From assembly GCA_039033415.1 (NCBI GenBank), contig JBCCCR010000015.1, forward strand, positions 1 through 64,000: a stretch of DNA of 64,000 nt, written 5' to 3'. A model generated the notes under the pieces. It saw only the letters and a program-made list of their open reading frames with translations, did no database searches and had not been told where the DNA came from. This document shows, piece by piece, positions 25,649 through 33,440 of this stretch. The stretch is from Pseudomonadota bacterium. GTDB lineage: Bacteria > Pseudomonadota > Gammaproteobacteria > Xanthomonadales > SZUA-38. Both the position numbers and the translations under genes were made by a program. The stretch's first letter is position 1. Every line of letters begins with the position of its first letter.

Positions 25649-25781
25649 GCGCGGAAGTCGACGTCCTTGGGGCAATAAAATCTCAGCTCCGACCCACGGC
25701 AGGACGCCTCGTTTCTGGGACGCTTTAAGGAGGCCCCTGCCGACGCTCCCGCCCGCCTGCACCAAACACGGAGCGTGTGTC

Positions 25782-25982
25782 TCATCGGTTGAAGAGAAAG
25801 TAGAAGCCGACGCAGACAGCGACGGCTATCAACGTAAGAATGGCGCCACCCCAAAACGGAGCCGTCACCCACCACCAAGACCAGTTGATGACGCCGCACA
25901 GCTTCAGGGTCACGAAAACGACGCCAAGCAAACCGAAAACCCCGATACCGGAAGAGCGCACTTCCACTTGGCGTTCGCTCAT
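25782..25982 (-). CDS. transmembrane Fragile-X-F-type protein
   Basis: A 66-residue protein with two TM segments and the conserved core GVFGLLGVVFVTLKL then WSWWWVTAPFWGG, seen in many phages under this family name. Function unknown. Overlaps the ssDNA-binding gene by 4 nt. The 133 nt between it and the polymerase start hold nothing recognised. Confidence 0.75.
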   Translation of the reverse strand: MSERQVEVRSSGIGVFGLLGVVFVTLKLCGVINWSWWWVTAPFWGGAILTLIAVAVCVGFYFLFNR

Positions 25983-26587
25983 AGCTCAAGATCCACGTCT
26001 TCAGCACTGAATTCGGTGTTGTCGGCCGCCGCCTGAACGCCGAAGTCGTTCGCCAAGTCCTCGGGTCGCGCAACGCTTCCCAACGGGTCGCCCTTCCGGG
26101 TCTTCATCGCACCTTTCAAGACGCAGCGGACGCCCTTGTTGCCCTTGCGATCAAACGCTTTGAACGTGATCTTCAGGCGCGCGTAGTCGCCGCTGACGAA
26201 CTGGTCTGCGTTCTCAGCCTCTTTGTGATCGATGGCCGCGCCGTTGGGCCCAATGACCGCAAACTGATTCAGCTCGTAGGCTTTGGCGCTGAGGAAATAG
26301 TGCCCCTCGTACTCCTTGCCGGTCTTGTTGCCGGCCTCGAGCTCCTCGTCGCCGTCGCGCAGGGGGTACCAATGACCGACAGCCGGAAGAGACTTGATCT
26401 TGTCGAACTTCTCCTGGCTCGCCTCAAGGATGGCGGCCCGGATGCTCTTGATCGTGTCCTCAGCCTCTTTAGGAATCAGGAACGTCGTGCCGTAGCTGAT
26501 GTTCCCGTCGTCGTTGGTTTGCTCTTGGCCCTCAAATACCCGTAGGTAACTGACACGGCCCTCTTCCGTTAATACGATCTTACCCAT
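25979..26587 (-). CDS. DUF2815 ssDNA-binding protein
   Basis: A 202-residue protein from ATG 26587. It has the OB-like DUF2815 pattern (VSYLRVFEG, SYGTTFLIPKE, KAYELNQFAVIG, SGDYARLKITFKAF) and an acidic C-terminal tip (EDVDLEL) like SSB tails that recruit partners. It overlaps DUF2800 by 8 nt. Expected to coat ssDNA in replication or recombination. Confidence 0.85.
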   Translation of the reverse strand: MGKIVLTEEGRVSYLRVFEGQEQTNDDGNISYGTTFLIPKEAEDTIKSIRAAILEASQEKFDKIKSLPAVGHWYPLRDGDEELEAGNKTGKEYEGHYFLSAKAYELNQFAVIGPNGAAIDHKEAENADQFVSGDYARLKITFKAFDRKGNKGVRCVLKGAMKTRKGDPLGSVARPEDLANDFGVQAAADNTEFSAEDVDLEL

Positions 26588-27767
26588 TGAAAACTCCAAA
26601 CTCTTTGGCCAAACATGGTTCAAATGCTTCCCGCGGATCGTTGGCCAGTGCGAGCTGCGGTTTGCCTTCAGGTCGATATATCAGGGATTGAAAGTCGAGG
26701 TTCTCGCGAGCCGCCTTCGGTCCGCCGAGCAGCTTTTCCAGCTCGCCAATGCCCTTCAGTTTCTGAGTAAGAAACGCTTCGGGCGGAAACAGCGAGCGGA
26801 AAAAAGTGATCGCGGCGTCTTGGTCGGGGATGCAGCGCTTAGTGCGGCTCTCGACCATCTTGTGCGTCGGCACGGCCTCGCCGGCGGACATGCGATCGAC
26901 AAGGTGATCGTCGATGGCAGCCATCCACCGTTTGATCTCAGGAAACTTCAGCGCCAGCTCACCAAGCTCTTCGGTGCTCAGCGCGTTCTCGCCCTCGATC
27001 GGACCGGACAGCAGAATCTGCGTGGAGCGCATATTGTGCTCGGCTCGTGCCTTGCAGACTGCTTTGGCCGGGCAGTACGCGCATTGTTTCTCGCCGGGGC
27101 GCAGTCGGGGGTTCGGCCGCCTCGCTTCAATAGCAGCGTTGCGCGCCACATCCCCGAAGGCGCGTAGCTCGCTGGGTTTGTACTCCTCGACACCGATATA
27201 ACCCAACAAGGGCTGCACGATGTGCGTACGCACCTTGCGGATGTTGGGGTACATGAAATAGAAGTGCTCCAACGCCCCGAGCCCATAGAGCTTCAGCTGC
27301 GGGTTGTCCTTCGCTTCAACCAGCACGCGACCGAACTTCAGGTCGATCACGTCTAGGACACTGGGCGTCAGGATGCATACGTCAGACGTCCCGAAGCCGC
27401 CGTCAACGTAGGCGCTGTAGTCGACCTTGACCTCGACGTGCAAGATCGAGTTCTTGCCCATCTGCTCGTAGACGTAGTCCACGTAGCCGCCGAGGAGGTC
27501 GTATTCGATGTCTTCGAAGTCCTCGTAATGAGACATCCACTCAGGCGCTTGAGACTTGTCCCAACGGTACGGCGGGGTGCCGGCCATATCGCCCGGCTGC
27601 CGGTCGTTCAGCAGCAGCTCTGCGACGTAATGGCCGACAGTCCCGCGCCGGGCCTCCGGCGTCTCGGTGTCGGGGAAGTTTGCGCTCATGGGCACCGACC
27701 CTGGACAGGGGATCCAGCGGTGCGCACCCGACGGTCCGAGCTTGGAGTGGAGTGTCTCTTCGCTCAC
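26580..27767 (-). CDS. DUF2800 protein (PD-(D/E)XK nuclease-like)
   Basis: A 395-residue protein from GTG 27767. The RecB-like nuclease core shows GTVGHYVAELLL, GTSDVCILTP, VIDLKFGRVLV and QLKLYGLGAL, and a C-terminal Cys cluster (CAYCPAKAVC) suggests an iron-sulphur cluster as in AddB/Cas4 nucleases. It belongs to the standard phage module with DUF2815 and family A polymerase and probably processes ends. Confidence 0.88.
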   Translation of the reverse strand: MSEETLHSKLGPSGAHRWIPCPGSVPMSANFPDTETPEARRGTVGHYVAELLLNDRQPGDMAGTPPYRWDKSQAPEWMSHYEDFEDIEYDLLGGYVDYVYEQMGKNSILHVEVKVDYSAYVDGGFGTSDVCILTPSVLDVIDLKFGRVLVEAKDNPQLKLYGLGALEHFYFMYPNIRKVRTHIVQPLLGYIGVEEYKPSELRAFGDVARNAAIEARRPNPRLRPGEKQCAYCPAKAVCKARAEHNMRSTQILLSGPIEGENALSTEELGELALKFPEIKRWMAAIDDHLVDRMSAGEAVPTHKMVESRTKRCIPDQDAAITFFRSLFPPEAFLTQKLKGIGELEKLLGGPKAARENLDFQSLIYRPEGKPQLALANDPREAFEPCLAKEFGVFNG

Positions 27768-27774
27768 GATCAGA

Positions 27775-28131
27775 CTAGGTCAGCTCGTTCCACACTTGGG
27801 TCAAATCGAGTGCGAGGTTCTCGACGGTCTGTTGAGGCGCCTCTTTGATGCCGGCCATCAGGTCCCGAACCTCTTTGAGGAACGCCAACTTGAAGGTCTC
27901 GTTAACCGTGCCGGGACAGTCGACCATGATGCGACCCAACCGATGCAGCGAGGTGAGATGGGCGATGTGCCCCGCCTTGCGGCCATCCTTGCGCGCTTTG
28001 TCCAGCAGATGGGCAAAGAACACCAGGTCTTCGGGGTCGACGCTGTTGTCGACCTTTTCGATGTGGGTAAACGGTTGAGTTCTTAAGGACTCATCCCGGG
28101 CAAGAATCGCCTCTTCGATTTCGGGAATCAT
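27775..28131 (-). CDS. hypothetical protein
   Basis: A 118-residue, mostly helical protein with no recognised motif. It overlaps the upstream gene by 4 nt. An AGTTC-N4-GGACT operator-like sequence (28078-28091) is in its coding region. Confidence 0.65.
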   Translation of the reverse strand: MIPEIEEAILARDESLRTQPFTHIEKVDNSVDPEDLVFFAHLLDKARKDGRKAGHIAHLTSLHRLGRIMVDCPGTVNETFKLAFLKEVRDLMAGIKEAPQQTVENLALDLTQVWNELT

Positions 28132-28595
28132 GCGGCTTTGCCCTGCGCTACGCCGGTATTGCGAATACCAACGACCTCGCGATAGACCGCCATGCGGGTG
28201 TCGTCGCTGATCTCGTTGATGTTCTTAGCTGGGTTGCCCTCAGCGTCTCGGCCAAAGGTGATGACGGCGTTCTTGACCTCCGTCGTCAGGCCCATCTCGG
28301 AGCACTTGTATATGACTTTCTTTAGGTCATCCAGCGACGGCACCTTTTCGGCTTCCGGCTCGGGCTGCTCACCCAGGCCCAGGTCGACCTCCGGCTCAGC
28401 CGCATCGGGAGTGGAATCGGCGGCCGGGGCTTCGCTCGGTGCCTCAGAGTTTGAGGACCCAGGAGAGGCAACCGCCTCTGCCCCGGCGCCGACATTCGGA
28501 GTCGCGCCGCTTTCAAGAGCGACAACAAGCCGCTCAAACAGGTCACAGCCACGCGTAAAATTCTCGTTCAGTTTCTTCAGTTGTGTTTCAAGCAT
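28128..28595 (-). CDS. hypothetical protein with Pro/Glu-rich linker
   Basis: A 155-residue protein with AAGGAG upstream of ATG 28595. A short N-terminal coiled coil (LETQLKKLNENFTRGCDLF) is joined by a Pro/Ala/Glu linker (about 30-80) to a C-terminal folded segment (PSLDDLKKVIYKCSEMGL). Architecture suggests a phage recombination accessory, but no family is recognised. Confidence 0.65.
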   Translation of the reverse strand: MLETQLKKLNENFTRGCDLFERLVVALESGATPNVGAGAEAVASPGSSNSEAPSEAPAADSTPDAAEPEVDLGLGEQPEPEAEKVPSLDDLKKVIYKCSEMGLTTEVKNAVITFGRDAEGNPAKNINEISDDTRMAVYREVVGIRNTGVAQGKAA

Positions 28596-28789
28596 TGATG
28601 GTCTCCTTGGGAAATTGAGTCGTCGGTTCGGAGGCTTCCGGTTTCTACGAGATGTTGGTGCTCGACCATCACGTTGGCAGCCCTGCTTAAGAATCGGAGC
28701 TGCTCAACGTCGTCTCGCTTAACCTTGCCCGCAACCATGATCCGGCTGCGGAGAGTCTTTAGGGACTCACAAAAGTCAAGATGATTCAT
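28577..28789 (-). CDS. hypothetical protein
   Basis: A 70-residue helical protein of unknown role. Its 5' codons hold an AGTCT-N4-GGACT palindrome (28754-28767), one mismatch from the phage operator. Confidence 0.6.
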   Translation of the reverse strand: MNHLDFCESLKTLRSRIMVAGKVKRDDVEQLRFLSRAANVMVEHQHLVETGSLRTDDSISQGDHQCLKHN

Positions 28790-28945
28790 CTATTCGGTTC
28801 CTGTCCGATAAGCGACAAGCCGACCGTTGGCACGTCGCGCGAAGTAATATCGACGGTTACGTCGATCGGCGCGTTTGCGCCAGGTCATGTAGCCGAACCA
28901 AAGCCAAATGGGTACGGCTATCCAGAAAAGGTCGAGGCCGTTCAC
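28790..28945 (-). CDS. 51-residue membrane-anchored microprotein
   Basis: A frame from GTG 28945 to TAG 28790. The start LDLFWIAVPIWLWFGYMTW is one TM helix, followed by an Arg-rich cytoplasmic tail (KRADRRNRRYYFARRANGR). It overlaps the neighbour by 4 nt and its stop abuts the next ATG, so it fits the operon. Not recognised. Confidence 0.6.
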   Translation of the reverse strand: MNGLDLFWIAVPIWLWFGYMTWRKRADRRNRRYYFARRANGRLVAYRTGTE

Positions 28946-29181
28946 CGCTCGAACCCCGTCCTAAATAGCGGCTCGCGCGTCAGCTTCCCCGGCGCACACT
29001 CGATCTTGTTGCGATCAACGACAACCGCATCAAAGCAACGGATCGGGTCCTCCGTGACACAAAGGATGCTGGCTTGCGTCGGGAAGCCAGCCCCGCCGGG
29101 CAGCACTCGAACAGCTGCGGCCTCGCAAAAAGCAAGTTGCCCAGCTGCGGTGAAGACGAAATAGAAAACGAGGGCGTTCAT
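28942..29181 (-). CDS. small exported or membrane protein
   Basis: A 79-residue protein beginning with a hydrophobic segment (ALVFYFVFTAAGQLAFCEA) that reads as a signal peptide or TM. Four cysteines could form disulphides in the periplasm. Not recognised. Confidence 0.55.
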   Translation of the reverse strand: MNALVFYFVFTAAGQLAFCEAAAVRVLPGGAGFPTQASILCVTEDPIRCFDAVVVDRNKIECAPGKLTREPLFRTGFER

Positions 29182-29507
29182 ACTTCGCCCTCCGAGAAGG
29201 TACCGGGCGGGAATTCGACGCGAACGGCGTGGGCAACTTCATCGCGGGTGCGAGGCTCACTAAGAGCTAATTCCACCGTCCGATGCACCCGAAACTGAAC
29301 GCCGTTACCGTTGTGGTTGTTGTAGAAGTTAACCCACCGAACCTGCGGTTCCGGTTTAACCCGCCACTTTTGACGGGTCTTTGACAGCTGCTCAATGTCA
29401 TAGTAATCATCGATCCAGCCTTCGCGCGTATACCACTGGAGCTGTTTGCCTTCGTCCTGGGCGCGTGACAGCGCTAAGCGATCTTCCAAGTACTCAGTCA
29501 AGCTCAC
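29178..29507 (-). CDS. hypothetical protein
   Basis: A 109-residue protein taken from GTG 29507, which has AGGGGTGG upstream and overlaps the previous stop as GTGA. Many aromatic and charged residues (WVNFYNNHNGNGVQFRVHR). Not recognised. Confidence 0.6.
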   Translation of the reverse strand: MSLTEYLEDRLALSRAQDEGKQLQWYTREGWIDDYYDIEQLSKTRQKWRVKPEPQVRWVNFYNNHNGNGVQFRVHRTVELALSEPRTRDEVAHAVRVEFPPGTFSEGEV

Positions 29508-29623
29508 GGCGCCACCCCTAGACACACGGCCACGATGGTGAAGCAGGTCACTGACGTGAGAAACGCGATACCGCACCGCTTGTTCCACCACTCAAAGGGG
29601 GGATCTTCGTCGTGATCGTTCAT
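29504..29623 (-). CDS. 39-residue membrane microprotein
   Basis: A frame from ATG 29623 to TGA 29504. An acidic aromatic start (MNDHDEDPPFEWWNKR) is followed by one TM (GIAFLTSVTCFTIVAVCLGV). ATGA overlap upstream and GTGA overlap downstream strongly support translation. Confidence 0.65.
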   Translation of the reverse strand: MNDHDEDPPFEWWNKRCGIAFLTSVTCFTIVAVCLGVAP

Positions 29624-30063
29624 AGCCCGACCTCCCGAAAATCCGCCGCCATGGCACGCATGGCTTTCTTAAATCCCTCGGGGTCTCCGTCGTAACCCGG
29701 AACATACATGTACGCGTCCAGAGATTCGAAGAGCAAATTCATCTGCGTTAATCCCGAAAAAACGTACCCGGATCTAAACTGGTCTAGCGCGGTGAGTTTT
29801 GCGCCGGTTTCTCGTTCAAAGTCAGCAGGGTCTGTGTAAAGGCCAACCGGCGCCTGCAGACTCTTAGCCATAACAGATCCGGCCAAGCAAACCGAGCAGT
29901 GACCTCTATCACTTGGCTCGTGCCAGTCGGACATATCGACCTCGTACCGAGAGTCGGCTTCGCATTTTTCCAGATCTTCCAGAGCAAGAGTTATCAAAGC
30001 GCTCGGCTTGTCCGGCAACTGGTGTGAATCGGGTCGTGTTTGCGTCACTGGATGGGTCCTCAC
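29620..30063 (-). CDS. first gene of the leftward early operon, hypothetical
   Basis: A 147-residue protein with no recognised family. It is the first gene after promoter PL, where phages often place N-like antiterminators or anti-defence genes, but no Arg-rich N-type motif is seen. Two Cys near CSVCLAG may bind metal. Confidence 0.65.
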   Translation of the reverse strand: MRTHPVTQTRPDSHQLPDKPSALITLALEDLEKCEADSRYEVDMSDWHEPSDRGHCSVCLAGSVMAKSLQAPVGLYTDPADFERETGAKLTALDQFRSGYVFSGLTQMNLLFESLDAYMYVPGYDGDPEGFKKAMRAMAADFREVGL

Positions 30064-30082
30064 AAATCGAATGACGGAACCA

Positions 30083-30124
30083 ACCTAATCCAGAAATCTG
30101 ACGAACGTCAAGTCTTTTGTGACT
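30083..30124 (-). promoter_or_regulatory. promoter PL with operator
   Basis: On the minus strand: operator AGTCACAAAAGACT (30111-30124), -35 TTGACG (30106-30111), 17-nt spacer, -10 TTAGGT (30083-30088), 20 nt before the first gene. Operator and -35 overlap, so repressor binding should block transcription. Confidence 0.65.
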
Positions 30125-30178
30125 CGTCAAGCGCGAAAACGGGTCAATATTCGCAAAAAGATATTGCGGGTCAGTGAG

Positions 30179-30550
30179 TTATTTAAGTTTCACTTTTTTC
30201 GCCGGCTTGTGCTTTTCCGGACGCTGAAAGTCGGGAGTTGCCATGCGCATGTTCTCGCGCATGATGTTTCGGGTCTTCGGATCTGCCTGGGCGTAGCGCG
30301 CAGCAAACTCATCAATGATGTCGGTGTGGTCTTGGAAATACTTCGGCGCCAACAGGGCCCAGGTGTCAAGCTTCAGCGCGTACGCATAGCCATCCAGGCT
30401 ATCGATCTGTGCCGCCTTCTCCGCGTTTACTGCTCGCGACACCGACTTCTGAACGACGCCAGACATGCGACCCATCGTGTGTTGCGAGTACTCCCGATCG
30501 GACATGTAGTGCCGCAGGTTCGCTGCTAAGAGATCTAGGATTTTAGTCAT
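30179..30550 (-). CDS. phage repressor, CI/Cro-type HTH
   Basis: A 123-residue protein. HTH: SQHTMGRMSGVVQKSVSRAV, then a helical closing part (IDSLDGYAYALKLDTWALL). It resembles short phage repressors without a LexA-type cleavage domain (no Ala-Gly/Ser-Lys pair visible). The gene lies between PL and PR, each overlapping a related palindrome, so it is the best candidate for the lysogeny repressor. Confidence 0.82.
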   Translation of the reverse strand: MTKILDLLAANLRHYMSDREYSQHTMGRMSGVVQKSVSRAVNAEKAAQIDSLDGYAYALKLDTWALLAPKYFQDHTDIIDEFAARYAQADPKTRNIMRENMRMATPDFQRPEKHKPAKKVKLK

Positions 30551-30599
30551 AAAGGTTTCACCCGCTCATAGGACCCGAGCAATTTTATCGGGCTTGATG

Positions 30600-30650
30600 A
30601 GTCCCAAGGGACTATTTTGTGTTGACATCGAGTCATTTGTGACTTAGGGT
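30600..30650 (+). promoter_or_regulatory. promoter PR with two operators
   Basis: Operator 1, AGTCCCAAGGGACT (30600-30613), is a perfect palindrome. Operator 2, AGTCATTTGTGACT (30631-30644), lies in the spacer between -35 TTGACA (30622-30627) and -10 TAGGGT (30645-30650), 17 nt apart. The first rightward gene starts at 30713. Operator 1 also lies 50 nt upstream of the repressor ATG, so it may control the repressor itself. Confidence 0.75.
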
Positions 30651-30712
30651 TTTTCGCGAGGACCCCACTCCCTGGCTGTCATTTTTCAAATTAACCAGAG
30701 GAGGAGTAAACG

Positions 30713-30904
30713 ATGCGAACAACCCACGATTTCATCGTACGAGTACGCATTTCTAAAGCCGATCACGAGTTGCTTGATGCGATTTCGAGGCGGCGCGGGA
30801 TACCCCGAGCCACGTTGGCAAGGAGTTTCCTGAGACAAGTATTGGAGGAGGTTAGCCATGCCGGCAGTTTACGGCGGGACACCAACGTTGGAAGGGTCGC
30901 ATAA
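30713..30904 (+). CDS. ribbon-helix-helix-like small regulator
   Basis: A 63-residue protein with a very strong RBS (AGAGGAGGAGTAAACG). VRVRISKADHELLDAISRR then GIPRATLARSFLRQVLEE looks like the strand-helix-helix of RHH (Arc/MetJ) DNA-binding proteins. As first gene from PR it takes the place of Cro. A strong terminator follows at 30973. Confidence 0.7.
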   Translation: MRTTHDFIVRVRISKADHELLDAISRRRGIPRATLARSFLRQVLEEVSHAGSLRRDTNVGRVA

Positions 30905-30972
30905 GGCCCCATCAGCGACTGACCAGGCCCCCTTCAATCTGAAAAGGCAACCAAATCAATACCCTAGCTGTG

Positions 30973-31004
30973 GCCTCTCCGGTTTTCCGGAGGGGCTTTT
31001 TTTT
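30973..31004 (+). terminator. intrinsic terminator tR after the first rightward gene
   Basis: GCCTCTCCGG (30973-30982), TTTT loop, CCGGAGGGGC (30987-30996) and eight T. Genes downstream must be reached by readthrough, antitermination or another promoter. Confidence 0.9.
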
Positions 31005-31093
31005 GCGAGGCCAAGTGCCGATGCCCGGATGGTACCCGGGGACTTCTGATCGTCGGCATTTCGCCTCGCTCCTATCTGAGAGGACCCGACCTA

Positions 31094-31459
31094 ATGGCGA
31101 ATCTATTTGCTAAAGAAGAAAGCGTTGTTCGGCGCTTGAAGAAGTGCCAGTCGATCACAGCGCTGCAGTTGCGAGACCAGACCGACTGGCCGCTGAGGAG
31201 CTGTTGCGGACTCCTCGACAATCTGGCGTCCCGCGGCCTGATCGAATCACCGCAGGCCGCAATCCTTGATGCCAATGCGCCGTTCACGCTGACCGAGGAG
31301 GACCCGGACCTTGAGCTGAAGAAGGTCAGACCTCTAGTTCGAAAGGCCTCGGCACCAGAGCCCCATGCACCGCAGCTGATGGGCAACTATCGCCGGTATG
31401 AACCCGGTCGGAAATTCTACAACGGCGCCGACATGGTTCGCATAGGGGTTTTGGGGTGA
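31094..31459 (+). CDS. probable winged-helix DNA-binding protein
   Basis: A 121-residue protein. SITALQLRDQTDWPLRSCCG then LLDNLASRGLIES has the look of a winged-helix recognition region. The rest is loop-rich. Sits after terminator tR. Function not known. Confidence 0.55.
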   Translation: MANLFAKEESVVRRLKKCQSITALQLRDQTDWPLRSCCGLLDNLASRGLIESPQAAILDANAPFTLTEEDPDLELKKVRPLVRKASAPEPHAPQLMGNYRRYEPGRKFYNGADMVRIGVLG

Positions 31460-31689
31460 CCGTCGACGAGCTCAACGCTATGTCGCCCGAGGCCCGCAAA
31501 GAGGCGTTCCAGTTCCGTCGCGAATGGGTGCTCAGCCAGCTCGCCAAGGCCATCCGCCGACGGCATCTGCGGATGTGGGCGCAGGCGAAGCGGGAGCGCG
31601 AAAAAGGCGCGATTCTCGAGTACTCCGACCGCAACTACCGCGTTGACCAAAACGGCAGCTTACGGCGCGTCGTGGTGACGCAATCATGA
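31456..31689 (+). CDS. hypothetical basic protein
   Basis: A 77-residue Arg-rich helical protein from GTG 31456, overlapping the previous gene by 4 nt. Not recognised. Confidence 0.6.
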   Translation: MTVDELNAMSPEARKEAFQFRREWVLSQLAKAIRRRHLRMWAQAKREREKGAILEYSDRNYRVDQNGSLRRVVVTQS

Positions 31690-31949
31690 GCGGAAAGAAA
31701 ATCGACGGCCCGCTCGCCTTGATGCTTTGCATGCTCGCGATCGTCCTGGCGCCCATAGGCATGGTGGCCGCAGGCTACATTGAGCTCATGATCATGGACC
31801 AAGAACCGAATCTTGGCGAGATCCTAGAAGTGGCCACGTTGGCATTCCAAGCGATGTGGCTATGCGGCTGCATCGCCGTTCTCTTTTTCATACCCCCGGC
31901 GGCCGACTGGACTAACTGGAATCGGTGGCGCAGCTGGTGGTCGGAATGA
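31686..31949 (+). CDS. membrane protein
   Basis: An 87-residue protein with two TM segments (ALMLCMLAIVLAPIGMVAAG, and AMWLCGCIAVLFFIPPAA) and a Trp-rich tail. Overlaps the preceding gene by 4 nt. Unknown. Confidence 0.6.
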   Translation: MSGKKIDGPLALMLCMLAIVLAPIGMVAAGYIELMIMDQEPNLGEILEVATLAFQAMWLCGCIAVLFFIPPAADWTNWNRWRSWWSE

Positions 31950-32041
31950 CGCTAGAGCAGTGGAAAGAGCTGATCGAGCCCATCTTTTGGTGCATCGTCG
32001 TCCTGGGCGGGCTCTACGCGTTCTTTATCAAGGACAGCTGA
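31946..32041 (+). CDS. 31-residue membrane microprotein
   Basis: A frame from ATG 31946 to TGA 32041, coupled by ATGA to the previous stop. One TM (IFWCIVVLGGLYAFFI) after an amphipathic start (TLEQWKELIEP). Not recognised. Confidence 0.55.
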   Translation: MTLEQWKELIEPIFWCIVVLGGLYAFFIKDS

Positions 32042-32042
32042 C

Positions 32043-32330
32043 GTGATCGCTATCCCCGACGTCCAATACATCATGCCCGGCCTGCAAGCAACGCTGATCG
32101 ACCCGCACCGGGTCGCCTACGACCAGCCGCATGCGTCCGCAGTGATGTTCCTAAAAGCGAGCACCGCTATCCGCTACGACTACCTGATCGAGTCCTTGGG
32201 TATGTACAAGATGTTCACCAGCACCCATCGCTCCGGAGACGGTCGGCAGCATGCCGTGGAAGCGGTCGACTGCATCATCGAATTTTTTCAAGAGACCCAA
32301 CGGCGGGAGCGGAAGCGAGTAAATGACTGA
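32043..32330 (+). CDS. hypothetical protein
   Basis: A 95-residue protein from GTG 32043, 1 nt after the previous stop. Helical C-terminal half (AVDCIIEFFQETQRRERKR). Not recognised. Confidence 0.55.
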   Translation: MIAIPDVQYIMPGLQATLIDPHRVAYDQPHASAVMFLKASTAIRYDYLIESLGMYKMFTSTHRSGDGRQHAVEAVDCIIEFFQETQRRERKRVND

Positions 32331-32541
32331 CATTGGCGACTACGTTGGCCGCGCAATGGCCGAGCACCATCGAAAGCCGATCGTGATGGGAATTACCCGT
32401 TTTATCGAGCAGAGATACGACCCGGAGCCGGACGGTTTTCGGGCCCAGATTCGCAATGAACTGCTTCTCGAGCTGGCCGAGGAGCTACGAAAACTCACCG
32501 TGGCCGAGGAGCGTTCCGAAGAGGCGGAGGCCTCACCATGA
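32323..32541 (+). CDS. hypothetical protein
   Basis: A 72-residue, acidic, helical protein (LLLELAEELRKLTVAEE). Overlaps both neighbours. Not recognised. Confidence 0.6.
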   Translation: MTDIGDYVGRAMAEHHRKPIVMGITRFIEQRYDPEPDGFRAQIRNELLLELAEELRKLTVAEERSEEAEASP

Positions 32542-32792
32542 TCGATCATAGCTCGGTCGCTATGCCAATTTGCGACGACCCGAAACCGCCGACTCCGCGA
32601 GATCTCGTTTGGTACCCGCTTAGTTCTTACCTGCCCGCCAAGCGCGGTGAATACTGGCTCGGTCATCGGCATTCGTGGCTCTGTTTGACCGCGTATTGGG
32701 ACGGTTCAACGTGGAAGGAATCTGACGAGCCTTTTTCCATCCCGCTACACATTGATCAGTTTGCCTTTTTCGCAGAGATGGCCAAGCCATGA
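32538..32792 (+). CDS. hypothetical protein
   Basis: An 84-residue Trp-rich protein. The pattern LSSYLPAKRGEYWLGHRHSW with a later FAEMAKP end is that of small phage proteins of the DUF551 sort, but the match is weak. Overlaps neighbours by 4 nt. Confidence 0.55.
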   Translation: MIDHSSVAMPICDDPKPPTPRDLVWYPLSSYLPAKRGEYWLGHRHSWLCLTAYWDGSTWKESDEPFSIPLHIDQFAFFAEMAKP

Positions 32793-33028
32793 AAACACCC
32801 GATGAAATAAAAGAACACCAAAGCCGCTTTCGCGATGGCGCCTGGAAGTGGTACGCCCCGGACGAGCTGGCCAGCTGGGTGATCCTATTAGGCAAGCGCG
32901 CGACGCATCGCACCGAACCTGAGAAGGCCGCCAAAGACATCACTGATGCCCAAAACTATTTGGCGATGCTAGAGGCCTGGCTGCACGCCCAAGCGGGCTG
33001 CCTGACCCCGCCGGAGAGCGAATCATGA
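32789..33028 (+). CDS. hypothetical protein
   Basis: A 79-residue helical protein; YAPDELASWVILLGKRATHR and AAKDITDAQNYLAMLEAWL suggest a phage accessory related to dATP/dUTP-type small proteins, but no family can be named. Confidence 0.55.
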   Translation: MKTPDEIKEHQSRFRDGAWKWYAPDELASWVILLGKRATHRTEPEKAAKDITDAQNYLAMLEAWLHAQAGCLTPPESES

Positions 33029-33225
33029 AAGTGTTCGAAGCTGAGATAGAAGTCACTCGCCTGTATTGCGTCAAGTTCCGGGCGGAAAGCCTTGAGCGGG
33101 CTGCTGACGAAGCAAGAAAGATTGCCCTTACAGCGGCAAGCGTCGAAGAGATAGGCGAGAGCACCGACTTCGAGACCAATCTCGTGGGCGTAAGCCGTCA
33201 GGTCGGCCGGAAGATGTACCAATGA
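33025..33225 (+). CDS. hypothetical protein
   Basis: A 66-residue protein with a beta-alpha start (FEAEIEVTRLYCVKFRAESL). ATGA overlap with the previous gene. Not recognised. Confidence 0.6.
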   Translation: MKVFEAEIEVTRLYCVKFRAESLERAADEARKIALTAASVEEIGESTDFETNLVGVSRQVGRKMYQ

Positions 33226-33440
33226 GCGAACACGAGTCTGAAGCCGAACAGCTGCTAAAGCGGATCTGGAACACCTCATGGGCCAAACAGCCCCAGCGAG
33301 GCATGAACGACATGACTGAGATCTTCCAGCAGGCGCCCGTGCCTCGAGAGGTGCGGCAGCAAGTCGCTGGGCTGATGTTCGATCACCGGTACGATCCAGA
33401 GCGCGCGCTGGCGGCACTGCAGAGGCGCACCGCTGAGTGA
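33222..33440 (+). CDS. hypothetical protein
   Basis: A 72-residue helical protein directly before the primase-helicase gene and overlapping it by 4 nt, which suggests a replication accessory role. Not recognised. Confidence 0.6.
   Translation: MSEHESEAEQLLKRIWNTSWAKQPQRGMNDMTEIFQQAPVPREVRQQVAGLMFDHRYDPERALAALQRRTAE

Noticed and set aside
30858-31049. 63-codon frame after the RHH gene
   Set aside because: It runs through the intrinsic terminator at 30973-31004 and overlaps the RHH gene; no RBS.
32191-32204. AGTCCTTGGGTATG as another operator copy
   Set aside because: The right arm does not match and it is inside a coding gene.
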